Assembly (NCBI GenBank): GCA_021783175.1
Contig: JAJXUF010000012.1
Span: 1-52,401, forward strand
From: Pseudomonadota bacterium
GTDB taxonomy: Bacteria; Pseudomonadota; Gammaproteobacteria; Acidiferrobacterales; UBA6901
DNA length: 52,401 bases
Reading direction: 5' to 3'
A program made the position numbers and the translations under genes. This document shows, piece by piece, positions 10,027 to 18,103 of this stretch. Below the pieces are notes generated by a model. That model was not told where the DNA came from, searched no databases, and was given only the letters and a program-made list of their open reading frames with translations. Numbering within the stretch: position 1 is the first letter of the stretch; every line of letters starts with the position of its first letter.

Positions 10027-10730
10027 CCGTGATCGCGTCTGTGGATAATACCGTTGTATGTCGCGAACTGACCAAGGTGTACAGGCAGAATTCGGTTGCC
10101 GTTCACGCGCTCAGCGACATCGAACTCGAAGTGCCAAAACGCGATTTCCTCTGCCTGTCAGGGCCGTCGGGTTCGGGCAAGAGCACGTTGCTAAACTTGA
10201 TTGGCGGGCTGGACTCCCCCACGAGTGGTACGGTCGAAGTGGACGGCCGGCGCCTCGATACCATGAGCAAAGGCGAGCTTGCAGCGATGCGGTTGCGCCA
10301 TATTGGCTTCGTATTCCAGGCTTACAACTTGATTCCTGTGCTCAGCGCACGTGAAAACGTAGAATTTGTCATGCAGTTGCAGGGGATTGAAGCGAAAACC
10401 CGCACGGAAAAGGCGCGAGCGATAATGCAGGAAGTGGGACTCGAAGGTCTCGAGGAAAGGCGACCGAACGAGCTGTCAGGCGGACAGCAACAGCGAGTGG
10501 CGGTGGCGCGCGCTATCGTTTCCGAGCCGAGCCTAGTGCTTGCGGATGAGCCGACTGCAAACCTGGATTCCAAGAACGCAGAGATGTTGATGGCACTATT
10601 GCGCCACATGAATGAAGAACATCACGTTACCTTCATTTTTTCTACGCATGACAGGCTAGTGATGAATCTATCGAAACGCCTCATAGGCCTGCGTGATGGC
10701 CGCGTTGTTTCTGATCAGCGGCAAGATTGA
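10023..10730 (+). CDS. LolD-like ABC transporter ATPase
   Basis: A 235-residue ATPase. Walker A GPSGSGKS is at residues 47-54, signature [15 protein letters not shown] starts at 151, and Walker B LVLADEP is at 171-177 followed by TANLD; the switch is at STHD. It is of the LolD/MacB subclass that partners FtsX-type permeases. The start overlaps the second permease by four bases, and the stop overlaps the barrel gene start (TGATG). It should drive the two-permease complex in the inner membrane. Confidence 0.93.
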   Translation: MTVIASVDNTVVCRELTKVYRQNSVAVHALSDIELEVPKRDFLCLSGPSGSGKSTLLNLIGGLDSPTSGTVEVDGRRLDTMSKGELAAMRLRHIGFVFQAYNLIPVLSARENVEFVMQLQGIEAKTRTEKARAIMQEVGLEGLEERRPNELSGGQQQRVAVARAIVSEPSLVLADEPTANLDSKNAEMLMALLRHMNEEHHVTFIFSTHDRLVMNLSKRLIGLRDGRVVSDQRQD

Positions 10731-12001
10731 TGAACCGGCTTCTTTGCGGTATCGGCGCTGGACTAATGTTGGCCAGCGTGGGCGTGGCGCATGCTGATCC
10801 CTGGAGTTTCGGCGGGCATCTCAAGCTGCAATTGAGTCAGTCATACTACAGAAGCGACGATCTCGCTGCGCTCTACGCAGGGCGTGAGCCAACCGATTCC
10901 AACCTGGATTTCAGACTGAAAGCCGAGCGCCACCAAGGGCCTTGGGAAACAATTGTCCATTACGAAATTCTCGGCGTCGGGGGCGATTCTTTGTCAGCCA
11001 ACCGCGCACTTGCCGCAATCTATCCAATTCTGGGTGCAGGGGTAAGTGCCGATGGATTGCCAAACGACAAGCGGCGGTTGCTCGATCTGACTGAAACCCT
11101 AACGGACGCCAATCGCTCGGCTGCGGTCCAACGGCTGGACCGTTTGTCACTCGGATACCTAGGAGAAAATGACGTGATCCGGGTGGGCCGACAGGCAGTA
11201 AGCTGGGGTGACGGGCTCGTTTTTAACCCCATGGACATCTTCAATCCGTTTTCACCCGTCGCCATCGATAAGGAATACAAGACCGGCGACGACATGGTGT
11301 ACGGACAGCGGTTGTTTGCCTCGGGTGCGGACTTGCAGGCAATTGTGCTGCCACGCCGCAATCCAGCGAGTGGGCGCGTGGAAGGTGATCAGAGCTCCTA
11401 CGCCTTGAAGTACCGATGTCAGGTCTCGGGCGCAGATCTGAATCTGCTCGGTGCTCATCATTTTGGTGAAAACCTACTTGGTGCCGGGTGGGTACAAAAT
11501 GTCGGCGGTGCTGTGTGGCGCACCGATGTCGTGGTAACAGAGTTGGAAATGGGCGGCCATGCTACTTCTGCGGTGACCAATGCAGATTATTCCTGGACCG
11601 CATTTGGAAGGAACTGGTATGGATACGTCGAATATTTCCGCAATGGTTTTGGCGAAACCAATAGCGCCAATTACCTCACGCCAAATGCCGAACTGGCCGC
11701 GCGCATCGGGCGGGGGGAGTTGTATACGTTGGGGCGCGATTATTTAGCCGCTGGTTTTCGGGTTGAGTCGACGCCGCTCGTAAATATTTACGCCGGCCTG
11801 ATTCGTAATCTCCATGACGCCAGCGGCTATTTTCAGCCCCGGATTGTGTACGATTGGCAGGAAAACCTACAGCTGATGGTGGGCCTTAGTCTGCCGTTCG
11901 GGGCGAGGGGTAGCGAGTTTGGAGGTATCCCGGTGTCGACCGGCGGCCCTTACATTACCCCGGCAAAGACGGTTTACGTGCGTGCCGGATATTATTTCTG
12001 A
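10730..12001 (+). CDS. Predicted outer-membrane beta-barrel protein of the LolA-like operon
   Basis: A 423-residue exported protein not assigned to a named family with confidence; it resembles DUF1302-like or porin-like barrels. Seen: a signal peptide (MNRLLCGIGAGLML... cleaved near AHA|DPWSF), amphipathic alternating segments throughout with many aromatic residues, and a terminal strand VYVRAGYYF ending in Phe, the usual recognition signal for barrel assembly. ATG 10730 is preferred over an in-frame TTG three bases earlier because it gives the TGATG coupling with the ATPase gene. Inferred role: outer-membrane terminus or receptor of the LolA-like/FtsX system. Confidence 0.75.
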   Translation: MNRLLCGIGAGLMLASVGVAHADPWSFGGHLKLQLSQSYYRSDDLAALYAGREPTDSNLDFRLKAERHQGPWETIVHYEILGVGGDSLSANRALAAIYPILGAGVSADGLPNDKRRLLDLTETLTDANRSAAVQRLDRLSLGYLGENDVIRVGRQAVSWGDGLVFNPMDIFNPFSPVAIDKEYKTGDDMVYGQRLFASGADLQAIVLPRRNPASGRVEGDQSSYALKYRCQVSGADLNLLGAHHFGENLLGAGWVQNVGGAVWRTDVVVTELEMGGHATSAVTNADYSWTAFGRNWYGYVEYFRNGFGETNSANYLTPNAELAARIGRGELYTLGRDYLAAGFRVESTPLVNIYAGLIRNLHDASGYFQPRIVYDWQENLQLMVGLSLPFGARGSEFGGIPVSTGGPYITPAKTVYVRAGYYF

Positions 12002-12006
12002 ATTCG

Positions 12007-12019
12007 TCGGACAGTCCGA
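12007..12019. promoter_or_regulatory. Short perfect palindrome upstream of the XRE regulator gene
   Basis: TCGGAC-A-GTCCGA, six-base arms around one base, five bases after the barrel gene stop and about 90 bases before the XRE start. It could be an operator for the regulator or part of a terminator; there is no T-tract. Role is inferred from position only. Confidence 0.25.
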
Positions 12020-12105
12020 GCGCCGGCGTGTCTCCGCATCGATGGTGTAATTCGTCCCACATACTGTGTCGACGTTCATTCTTGTGTGCCGCTACAGTGG
12101 CATCC

Positions 12106-12375
12106 ATGGAAGGGAGGATTCGAAAACTTCTTGCAAGGCGGGTTCGTCTTCTGCGTGCTGGACGCGGCTGGTCGCAAGAAGCCCTGGCCGCTGCAAGCGG
12201 ACTGCATCGTAATTACATTGGTCACGTGGAGCGTGCGGAATTGAATGTTGGTCTCGATAATCTGGATAAGATTGCAAGTGCGTTCGGCGTTTCCCTTTGT
12301 GAATTGCTTGAGCCCGATGCTGTCAGTCTTGGGGATCTGTTAGTGCCATCCAGCGATAAGAAGCACGGCGGATAA
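12106..12375 (+). CDS. XRE-type helix-turn-helix transcriptional regulator
   Basis: An 89-residue protein made almost entirely of a Cro/C1-type HTH. The helix pair is visible in WSQEALAAASGLHRNYIGHVERAE (residues about 22-45), followed by LDKIASAFGVSLCELLEP, as in small controller-type regulators. ATG 12106 is chosen because the frame upstream lacks HTH-family features; a longer form from 12028 is possible. It ends 10 bases before the csrA-like gene, whose ribosome-binding site overlaps its stop, so the two are probably cotranscribed. Target is unknown; autoregulation is likely for the type. Confidence 0.8.
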   Translation: MEGRIRKLLARRVRLLRAGRGWSQEALAAASGLHRNYIGHVERAELNVGLDNLDKIASAFGVSLCELLEPDAVSLGDLLVPSSDKKHGG

Positions 12376-12385
12376 GGAGGGCTCC

Positions 12386-12595
12386 ATGCTGATACTTTCG
12401 CGACGACCTGGGCAGGTGCTGCGGATACTCCCTGGGCCAGAAGTCGACCCCAGCACTCCCGTTGCGACATTGTTCGACCACGGCCCCATTGAAATAATTG
12501 TTGCGCGCGTACTTGGTGTCCATGTACGTCTCGGCATTTCTGCCCACCCGCAATTGATAGTTTTGCGCCGAGAACTTGTGCAGCCTGACGGTTAA
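12386..12595 (+). CDS. csrA: CsrA-like RNA-binding regulator with inserted segment
   Basis: A 69-residue protein recognisable as CsrA by its ends: MLILSRRPGQVLRI matches strands 1-2, and IEIIVARVLG, VHVRLGISAHPQLIVLRREL matches strands 3-5 with the RNA-binding Arg near the end. CsrA normally has two or three residues between strands 2 and 3; here about 19 (LPGPEVDPSTPVATLFDHGP) are inserted, while the strand 3-4 turn is shortened by about three. Insertions at this place are known in RsmN/RsmF of Pseudomonas. A strong AAGGAGG (12374-12380) precedes ATG 12386. Inferred: a post-transcriptional regulator, probably paralogous to a housekeeping CsrA elsewhere. Confidence 0.75.
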   Translation: MLILSRRPGQVLRILPGPEVDPSTPVATLFDHGPIEIIVARVLGVHVRLGISAHPQLIVLRRELVQPDG

Positions 12596-12957
12596 TCTCG
12601 GCAATAGAACGCTGCAAAGCGAAAAGAGTGGCAGGCGATAACCGACTGAGATTGATTAGTTTCTCCCCCTGGCGGTGTTCCAGGCTGCCCTTGCGATATG
12701 TCAGTTAGCCGGGCCTTGATAAATGCTGCATAACGCGATATTTCACGCTGTTCGACACGTTCTCGCATATGCCAGATATTTGTCGATGTGTTGATCCGTG
12801 TGGTCATGCCAGCGTTGCAAATTGGCCCGATATAGATGCACCCCGGACCGCCTATGCGAGGCCGTACTGCCACCGCCGGCCGATAAGATCTGCGCTGCAC
12901 CGCCAATTATCGGCGTGTTACGATTCGCCAAATTCGAAGTTGCAACGGCGAATTACA
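12596..12957. other. Intergenic stretch, no gene seen
   Basis: About 360 bases between the csrA-like gene and the globin gene. A minus-strand frame (12592-12906) and plus-strand frames that extend the globin upstream carry no recognisable domain. Presumably it holds the globin promoter; I see no clear consensus. Confidence 0.4.
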
Positions 12958-13353
12958 ATGGCAGGCGAAGAGAGCTCCAATCCTCACTACCAGCGCCTCG
13001 GCGGTGCAGAAGTCCTGCGCGCTCTGGTTGATCGATTCTACGATTTAATGGACGAGTTACCGGAAGCATACGCTGTGCGTCGGCTGCATCCGCCTGAACT
13101 TGCCCAGTCGCGCGAGAAGCTTTTCATGTTCCTTTCGGGCTGGCTCGGCGGACCTCCGCTTTATGTGGAGCACTACGGTCACCCGCTGTTGCGCGCGCGC
13201 CATTTGCCCTTCGCGATTGGCGATGCCGAGCGCGATCAGTGGCTGGAATGTATGTACCAGGCGATGGCCGACGTAGGGATTGTCGAGCCACTGCGCAGCG
13301 AGTTGGCAGGCGCTTTCTTCCGGATTGCCGATCACATGCGCAACCAGAGTTGA
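12958..13353 (+). CDS. Group II truncated hemoglobin
   Basis: A 131-residue 2-on-2 globin (trHbO type). Seen: Y28 in DRFYDL (the B10 position), LSGWLGGPPLYVEHYG with the CD/E signature, the probable proximal His H82 in LRARHLPFAIG, and W95 in DQWLECM at the G8 position, which is the group II mark. It would bind haem and oxygen, NO or peroxide in the cytoplasm; group II proteins are linked to oxidative and nitrosative stress. ATG 12958 is chosen because upstream codons in the same frame lack globin features. It appears to be a single-gene unit. Confidence 0.92.
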   Translation: MAGEESSNPHYQRLGGAEVLRALVDRFYDLMDELPEAYAVRRLHPPELAQSREKLFMFLSGWLGGPPLYVEHYGHPLLRARHLPFAIGDAERDQWLECMYQAMADVGIVEPLRSELAGAFFRIADHMRNQS

Positions 13354-13613
13354 TCTTCATCTGTAAGTCGGGCTTTCAAACGGTCATCGAGTTGCGCATG
13401 GATTGACGCCGCGACGCATTTGCGCAGCATACCCGATGGCAGCATACCCGATGACAGTGCTCCCTGTCGCAGCTTCGCGACGTGCGATCATTCTGGAGGC
13501 TCGATGCTACAAACCAGCGGCGCCAGACTTGAGGCGGCACGATGCGACCGAGCGTGCGCCTGTGGTCGTGGCCCGGCTTTGGCGAAAGAGTAATGGCCCG
13601 CGGTTTCTCCGAG
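13354..13613. other. Intergenic stretch with a 15-base tandem duplication
   Basis: Between the globin gene and the convergent small minus-strand gene. It contains two exact adjacent copies of GCAGCATACCCGATG (13424-13438 and 13439-13453). No gene or terminator with a T-tract is seen. Confidence 0.5.
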
Positions 13614-13841
13614 CTATTGGAGCAGTCTACTTGTTGATGGTTGCACCTGCTCCAATGTCATTTTTGCCAGTTGCTCCAATGTCGCCGTGTCTGGTATTTC
13701 CTGGATATTGGTAAACCACACGTTTTCTACCTGGCAGTCATCATCATCCGATTCCGCGACGACCAGGGGTCGCCCGATAAATACGCCGCGTTGTCCGTTT
13801 TCCAAATCAATGATGACCATCTGCAGCGGCAACATTTTCAT
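13614..13841 (-). CDS. Small acidic protein of unknown function
   Basis: A 75-residue protein, not assigned to a family. Seen: a hydrophobic start (KMLPLQMVIIDLENGQRGVFIG), an acidic middle (ESDDDDCQVENVWF) and a C-terminal part with a repeated TLEQ (ATLEQLAKMTLEQVQ). No signal peptide or membrane helix. Support for being real: GGAGG on the minus strand (complement of 13849-13853) seven bases before the ATG, and a protein-like composition unlike the chance frames around it. The body reads like a compact beta domain. It stands alone, convergent to the globin gene. Confidence 0.6.
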   Translation of the reverse strand: MKMLPLQMVIIDLENGQRGVFIGRPLVVAESDDDDCQVENVWFTNIQEIPDTATLEQLAKMTLEQVQPSTSRLLQ

Positions 13842-14405
13842 CTGGTAACCTCCGGATAATCGTTATGAATATGCCCACCAACACCCATGCAGCAAATCAT
13901 TGGCGGGTTCCGGCGAAACGGGGCTGCTAAATTCAATTAAAGCACAAATTGCGGCGCTGACCAGCGTAAAGACAAAACCGTACGTCGGCGTGGTACCCAG
14001 CCTGCGGCACGGCTCAATTTCGCTTGGTTACGTGTAACTGCCGCAGCTCGCTTCAAATTGCGGTTTTGCGGATCGGACTCGCGACGTATATGGCGAGTGG
14101 TGGATTGCACTCGTGACCGTCGGCTCTGGCGATGAGTTGCGACATACGTATACTTGGCATTTGCCATATGCAGATGCTCAATTGTCGCAGTTCCTTCAGG
14201 GATGCGCATGGAGATGTCACTTGACGGATAATGGAAATGCAATTCAGGTTGGTCCGCCTTCTCGTGTCTTGCTACGGCGCGCAACGCAGTAAAGGCTGTT
14301 GACCTCCCGATTTGCAAGGATCACGGTGTTATCAAGGTCGGGCATGAAGCGAATGGAACGAAGAGCGCTACGCAATCCGTCAACCGCCTTAGAATTTGTC
14401 CAAGC
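13842..14405. other. Intergenic stretch, no gene recognised
   Basis: About 560 bases. The longest frame is on the minus strand (13937-14317); it is arginine- and serine-rich, matches nothing I know, and I see no good ribosome-binding site for it. Upstream signals for the small minus-strand gene and the asparaginase should lie here. Confidence 0.4.
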
Positions 14406-15263
14406 ATGAAGAACCGGCTTCCGACAGTGCTAGTGCATGGTGGTGCTGGCCGCAAATTGCGCCGTTCCGGGCAGGTATTGGCAGGTTGTGCCGATGCTGC
14501 CGCCGCAGCATGGGACATCTTGAGCCGCGGTGGGTCGGCGCTGGATGCTGTGCAAATTGCAGTGACAAATCTTGAAAATAATCCTTTGTTCAATGCCGGG
14601 ACTGGGTCGGTCCTCAACAGTGATGGCCGCGTAGAGATGGATGCGGCTATCATGGACGGGGACACTTTGCGTGCCGGTGCGGTTGCTGCCATTGGCCGCA
14701 TCAAGAATCCCGTGATACTGGCACGCCACGTTCTGGAAGAAGGCCGTCACGTACTGCTAGTTGGCGCCGGCGCAATGAAGTATGCGAGGCAGATCGGAAT
14801 GCCGCGCTGTAGTGAACGGTCACTGGTTGTGGCGCGCGAGCTGCGGCGTTGGCAGCGGGCGCAAGGTACCGTCGGGGCGGTTGCGGCGGACGTTGACGGC
14901 AGAGTTGCGGCTGCAACATCTACCGGGGGCATGTTTGGCAAACGGCCTGGCCGCGTTGGCGATTCACCATTGATCGGCTGTGGGACGTTTGCCGACGCAC
15001 TTGGGGCGGCGTCCTGTACCGGAGTGGGTGAGGCGATCATTCGTGTTGTCCTAGGCAAGACCGCGGTCGATCTCCTGCATAAGAATATCCATCCACGCTT
15101 GGCGGCCAAGCGGGCTGTTGCGGCACTTGAGCGCGCAACAGGGGCCGAGGGGGGAGTAATTCTGGTGGATGCCCGCGGCCGGCTGGGTTGCGCGCACAAT
15201 GCAGCGTCGATGCCGGTCTGCGCGATTGCTGGCAAGCAGGGCCGGGTGACAAGTCAGATATGA
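14406..15263 (+). CDS. iaaA: Isoaspartyl peptidase/L-asparaginase (Ntn hydrolase)
   Basis: A 285-residue plant-type asparaginase/isoaspartyl dipeptidase. It begins LPTVLVHGGAG, has NPLFNAGTGSVLNSDG (residues about 59-73) and the autocleavage site GTVGAVA, where T155 becomes the N-terminal nucleophile of the beta subunit; the ATSTGG block follows. It hydrolyses L-asparagine or beta-aspartyl peptides in the cytoplasm. It is somewhat shorter than E. coli IaaA (about 320), with a trimmed inter-domain linker and C-terminus. Start ATG 14406 has no strong ribosome-binding site. No operon partner on either side. Confidence 0.9.
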   Translation: MKNRLPTVLVHGGAGRKLRRSGQVLAGCADAAAAAWDILSRGGSALDAVQIAVTNLENNPLFNAGTGSVLNSDGRVEMDAAIMDGDTLRAGAVAAIGRIKNPVILARHVLEEGRHVLLVGAGAMKYARQIGMPRCSERSLVVARELRRWQRAQGTVGAVAADVDGRVAAATSTGGMFGKRPGRVGDSPLIGCGTFADALGAASCTGVGEAIIRVVLGKTAVDLLHKNIHPRLAAKRAVAALERATGAEGGVILVDARGRLGCAHNAASMPVCAIAGKQGRVTSQI

Positions 15264-15293
15264 CGGCCGTGGGCGTCCTGGTTATTTTTATGT

Positions 15294-15315
15294 AGCTGCG
15301 CCATTTATCGCAGCT
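15294..15315 (+). terminator. Hairpin after the asparaginase gene
   Basis: AGCTGCG (15294-15300), an eight-base loop, CGCAGCT (15309-15315): a perfect seven-base-pair stem about 30 bases after the asparaginase stop. No T-tract follows, so it is only a possible terminator. Confidence 0.3.
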
Positions 15316-15498
15316 GAGGCAGTGCCGGGCATGTCTTCCGCAAAACATGCGTACTTTGGGAATTCCGGGCGCGGCGGCGCGGATCGCTTTCACACATTGG
15401 TCGGCGAAGATATTCGGCATCGTGTCTTAGTCAATAGACGATGATGGGAAATCCGCTTAAGAACTTCGACACAAGGTTGCTCAACGCAGGAGGGTGCC

Positions 15499-16998
15499 GT
15501 GGCAACTACCTTGAATATCCTTGTCGTGCCGGATTCTGAGGAAGACGCCCAAGGAATCTTTGAGACACTTCAAAAGGAGGGCTTGCGCCCGCTTCGCGTG
15601 CGTATTGTGTCGGAAAATAATCCACGTATCGCGGCAGAAGAGCAGAAGGTTGATGTTTCCACGCGCGGCGCGGAAGTTCCGGGGCGGGGCGTAGACGCCG
15701 CGCCGCTAGTGGCTTCGGATCCCGCCTCCATTCGCACTGCAATAGTCGTTGCCGAGGCTACGATTGCAACGCCGGCTGTGACTTCGCAAGTCGCCGCAAT
15801 CGGAACGTCACCTCTTCTGAACGAAATCCGTTGCCTTGGTACGCTGTTGCGTCAAAATTTTGATGAACATTTCAAGCACGGCGCAAGTCCGGCGGATCAT
15901 GCGATAGATCATAGCCAAGCCGCCAGTCACCCTGTGACCTCTACGCGCAACGATGTTTTTGTATCCGGCGCGCAGAGCGATGCGCTATTTCATCAGCTTG
16001 CCGAGCGCATACGCGACGTTTTCCTTGCCTGGGATGTGCGGCAGAAACGTATCGTCTACGTGAGTCCATCATACGAAACCGTATGGAATCGCCCGAGGGC
16101 AAGACTTTATGAGGACGCCAGCGAGCTTGTGCGCTACATACACCCAGATGATCGTCTTAATGCTGGTCAGTTTTTTGACAAGGTGGCCGAAGGAAACCCC
16201 GCTTCTCTGGAATTCCGAATTCTTTTGCCAGACGAGTCGTTTCGATGGCTATCGGCCCGCAATTTTCCGATTTTTGACGCGGCTGGTGAAGTATGTTGTT
16301 TTGCCAGTCTCCTCGCGGACGTCACTTGCGTGCACTTGTCAGAACAGGGTCGTGCGGTCGCGGAAAAGCAGCAACGCGATAACTTGGTTCGCGAAGTTCA
16401 CCATCGCATTAAGAACAACCTGCAGGGAGTGGTCGGGCTGCTGCGCCAGCACGCGACCCGCTATCCCGAGTTGAAGCCGCCTCTGGAAAGCGCGATTGCT
16501 CAGGTCAATGCTATGGAAGTGGTGCACGGGCTTCAGAGCAAGGTATCGGGAGAGGCACTCTTGCTTTGCGAGATGGTCGAGGCAATCTGCCGCACTGCAG
16601 TCGGTTTGACTGGAGTTCCAATAAACCCGGTTCTCGATAAAGTGATTGATCGTCCGGTGTTTCTGGCTCAGGAGGAAGCGGTACCTCTGGCGCTGATCCT
16701 GAATGAACTCGTATTCAACGCGGTAAAACATCGAGGTCAATCGGCAAAGGCCGGTCCGCTGAGCGTAGCGGTTGATCGAACTGAGACGTCTGCGTCTGTG
16801 CGCATCTTGAATTCAGGAGTTCGGCTACCCGAGGATTTCGACTTTGCCACCGGAAGGGGGCTGGGTACCGGCCTGATGTTGGTCAAGTCGTTGCTTCCGC
16901 GGGCAGCGGCACAGCTTTCAATTCGCACTGAACCAGAGGGCGTCGTGGCACTTCTCGAACTGGAGCCCCCGATAATCAAAATCCGCAAACCCGACTGA
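15499..16998 (+). CDS. PAS sensor histidine kinase of the HisKA_2 type
   Basis: A 499-residue soluble kinase with no membrane helix. Order: a short N-terminal stretch (1-38) resembling the first strand and helix of a receiver but without its Asp set, a low-complexity linker (about 40-150), a PAS domain (about 163-278, with VYVSPSYETVW and HPDDR), and a HisKA_2 helix pair with EVHHRIKNNLQG (H301 or H302 as phospho-acceptor). The HATPase follows (LILNELVFNAVKH, then GRGLGTGLMLVKSL). Start is GTG 15499, preceded by AGGAGG (15488-15493). HisKA_2 kinases such as EutW partner ANTAR response regulators, and one lies 480 bases downstream. It probably senses a cytoplasmic ligand or redox signal. Confidence 0.88.
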   Translation: MATTLNILVVPDSEEDAQGIFETLQKEGLRPLRVRIVSENNPRIAAEEQKVDVSTRGAEVPGRGVDAAPLVASDPASIRTAIVVAEATIATPAVTSQVAAIGTSPLLNEIRCLGTLLRQNFDEHFKHGASPADHAIDHSQAASHPVTSTRNDVFVSGAQSDALFHQLAERIRDVFLAWDVRQKRIVYVSPSYETVWNRPRARLYEDASELVRYIHPDDRLNAGQFFDKVAEGNPASLEFRILLPDESFRWLSARNFPIFDAAGEVCCFASLLADVTCVHLSEQGRAVAEKQQRDNLVREVHHRIKNNLQGVVGLLRQHATRYPELKPPLESAIAQVNAMEVVHGLQSKVSGEALLLCEMVEAICRTAVGLTGVPINPVLDKVIDRPVFLAQEEAVPLALILNELVFNAVKHRGQSAKAGPLSVAVDRTETSASVRILNSGVRLPEDFDFATGRGLGTGLMLVKSLLPRAAAQLSIRTEPEGVVALLELEPPIIKIRKPD

Positions 16999-17478
16999 GA
17001 CGGTCTCCAGGCAGTATAAGTCTGCAGCAGTGCCAGCGGAGGGAGATCCGTGACCAGTCGGCTTCCAGGCAGGATATTGAGGCAATCGCAAAGGCGATAA
17101 CGCGAGACGCCGGGATACATCGATTCGTCGATCCGTAGCTCCTTGTGGCGCCACTAAATGGCGAGCTGCGATACGCTGATGTTGCGAATCATCATTCGAA
17201 AAGGTGTGTTGTATCATTATCTTAGGATCATATTCCGGCATGAATTCGCCACTTTTGTAGGAATTATCTCCATGCTGTTCGCTACTTGGCTGATGCCGCG
17301 CGGTGTGCGCAACGAGACGACCCGATTTCTACCCGCAATTTCCGTTGAGGACATAGTCCTCAAGAGGTGTCGGCTGGCTACCTTGCAGGTTCGTCCGGAG
17401 CCATCTAAAGTGACGAGGAATGTGTGTGAATTATTGGGATGGGCGCGCCACCTGAATGGCATTTGCGAATCTGCAACT
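16999..17478. other. Gap between kinase and response regulator, no gene seen
   Basis: About 480 bases. The response regulator frame stays open back to 17158, but that extension (107 residues) has no receiver or other domain character and I treat it as non-coding. The length suggests that the regulator has its own promoter or a leader RNA; I could not identify a paired hairpin arrangement with certainty. Confidence 0.4.
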
Positions 17479-18102
17479 ATGCATAAACCAACAATATTAC
17501 TGGCGGACGATGACCGCCTGATCCTGGCAACCTTGGGCGCGGGTCTGAGGAATGCCAATTACGAAGTGCTTGAAGCAACCTCAGGCGAAGAGGCAATTCG
17601 TGTCTGCGAAGCACGACAACCTGCACTTGCTATTCTTGACGTACGAATGCCAGGAATGTCCGGGGTAGAGGCTGCGCAGGTGATCCGCCAAAACGCCAAG
17701 GTGCCGGTCATGTTCTTATCGGCGTACAGCGATCCTGAAGTGGTCCGTGAGGCCGTTGCCGAGGGTGCGCTCGGGTACCTATTGAAACCCATTGACGTGT
17801 TGCAGCTTCCGCCGTCAATTGAAGCGGCGCTTGCACGGGCTGCGGAGTTCCGCAAACTTAAAACTACGGAATCAAATCTCAATACTGCGCTCAGCGGCAA
17901 CCGCGAAATCAGCATGGCCGTCGGAGTCGTGATGGAACGTTATCGGCTTCAACAAAGCGCAGCGTTCGAGGCGTTGCGCACCTTTGCACGCTCACACCGC
18001 CGCAAACTTTCCGAAGTTGCTTCCGATTTGATAAGGGCGGTCGATATGGTCAACATGCCAATTGGCGAGAAGTCCGGCGGTCCAGAAGACCTTCAAAGCT
18101 AA
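17479..18102 (+). CDS. ANTAR-domain response regulator (antiterminator type)
   Basis: A 207-residue protein. Receiver domain at residues 4-120: acidic pair at D10-D12, phospho-acceptor D54 in LAILDVRMPG, S81 and K103 in LLKPID. After a short helix the ANTAR domain runs about 138-192 (ISMAVGVVMERYRLQQSAAFEALRTF, then ARSHRRKLSEVASDLI), with the conserved A-G-x-x-M-x-R pattern. ANTAR proteins such as EutV and NasT bind paired stem-loops in nascent RNA and prevent termination. ATG 17479 fits the start of the receiver. Likely partner is the HisKA_2 kinase upstream. A hairpin terminator follows. Confidence 0.9.
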   Translation: MHKPTILLADDDRLILATLGAGLRNANYEVLEATSGEEAIRVCEARQPALAILDVRMPGMSGVEAAQVIRQNAKVPVMFLSAYSDPEVVREAVAEGALGYLLKPIDVLQLPPSIEAALARAAEFRKLKTTESNLNTALSGNREISMAVGVVMERYRLQQSAAFEALRTFARSHRRKLSEVASDLIRAVDMVNMPIGEKSGGPEDLQS

Positions 18103-18103
18103 C

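Noticed and set aside
12222..12617. Minus-strand frame opposite the csrA-like and XRE genes with a protein-like start (MQRSIAEINRQAAQ)
   Set aside because: It lies wholly antisense to two genes with family matches and a strong ribosome-binding site, and the frame degenerates into Arg/Ser-rich sequence.
13403..13714. Plus-strand frame spanning the tandem duplication
   Set aside because: It repeats AAYPM only because of the duplication, overlaps the better-supported minus-strand small gene and has no domain.
13937..14317. Minus-strand frame of 126 codons
   Set aside because: Arg/Ser-rich tail, no ribosome-binding site seen, no recognisable family.
17158..17478. N-terminal extension of the ANTAR response regulator
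   Set aside because: The 107 extra residues have no domain character and receivers of this type start at the ATG at 17479.
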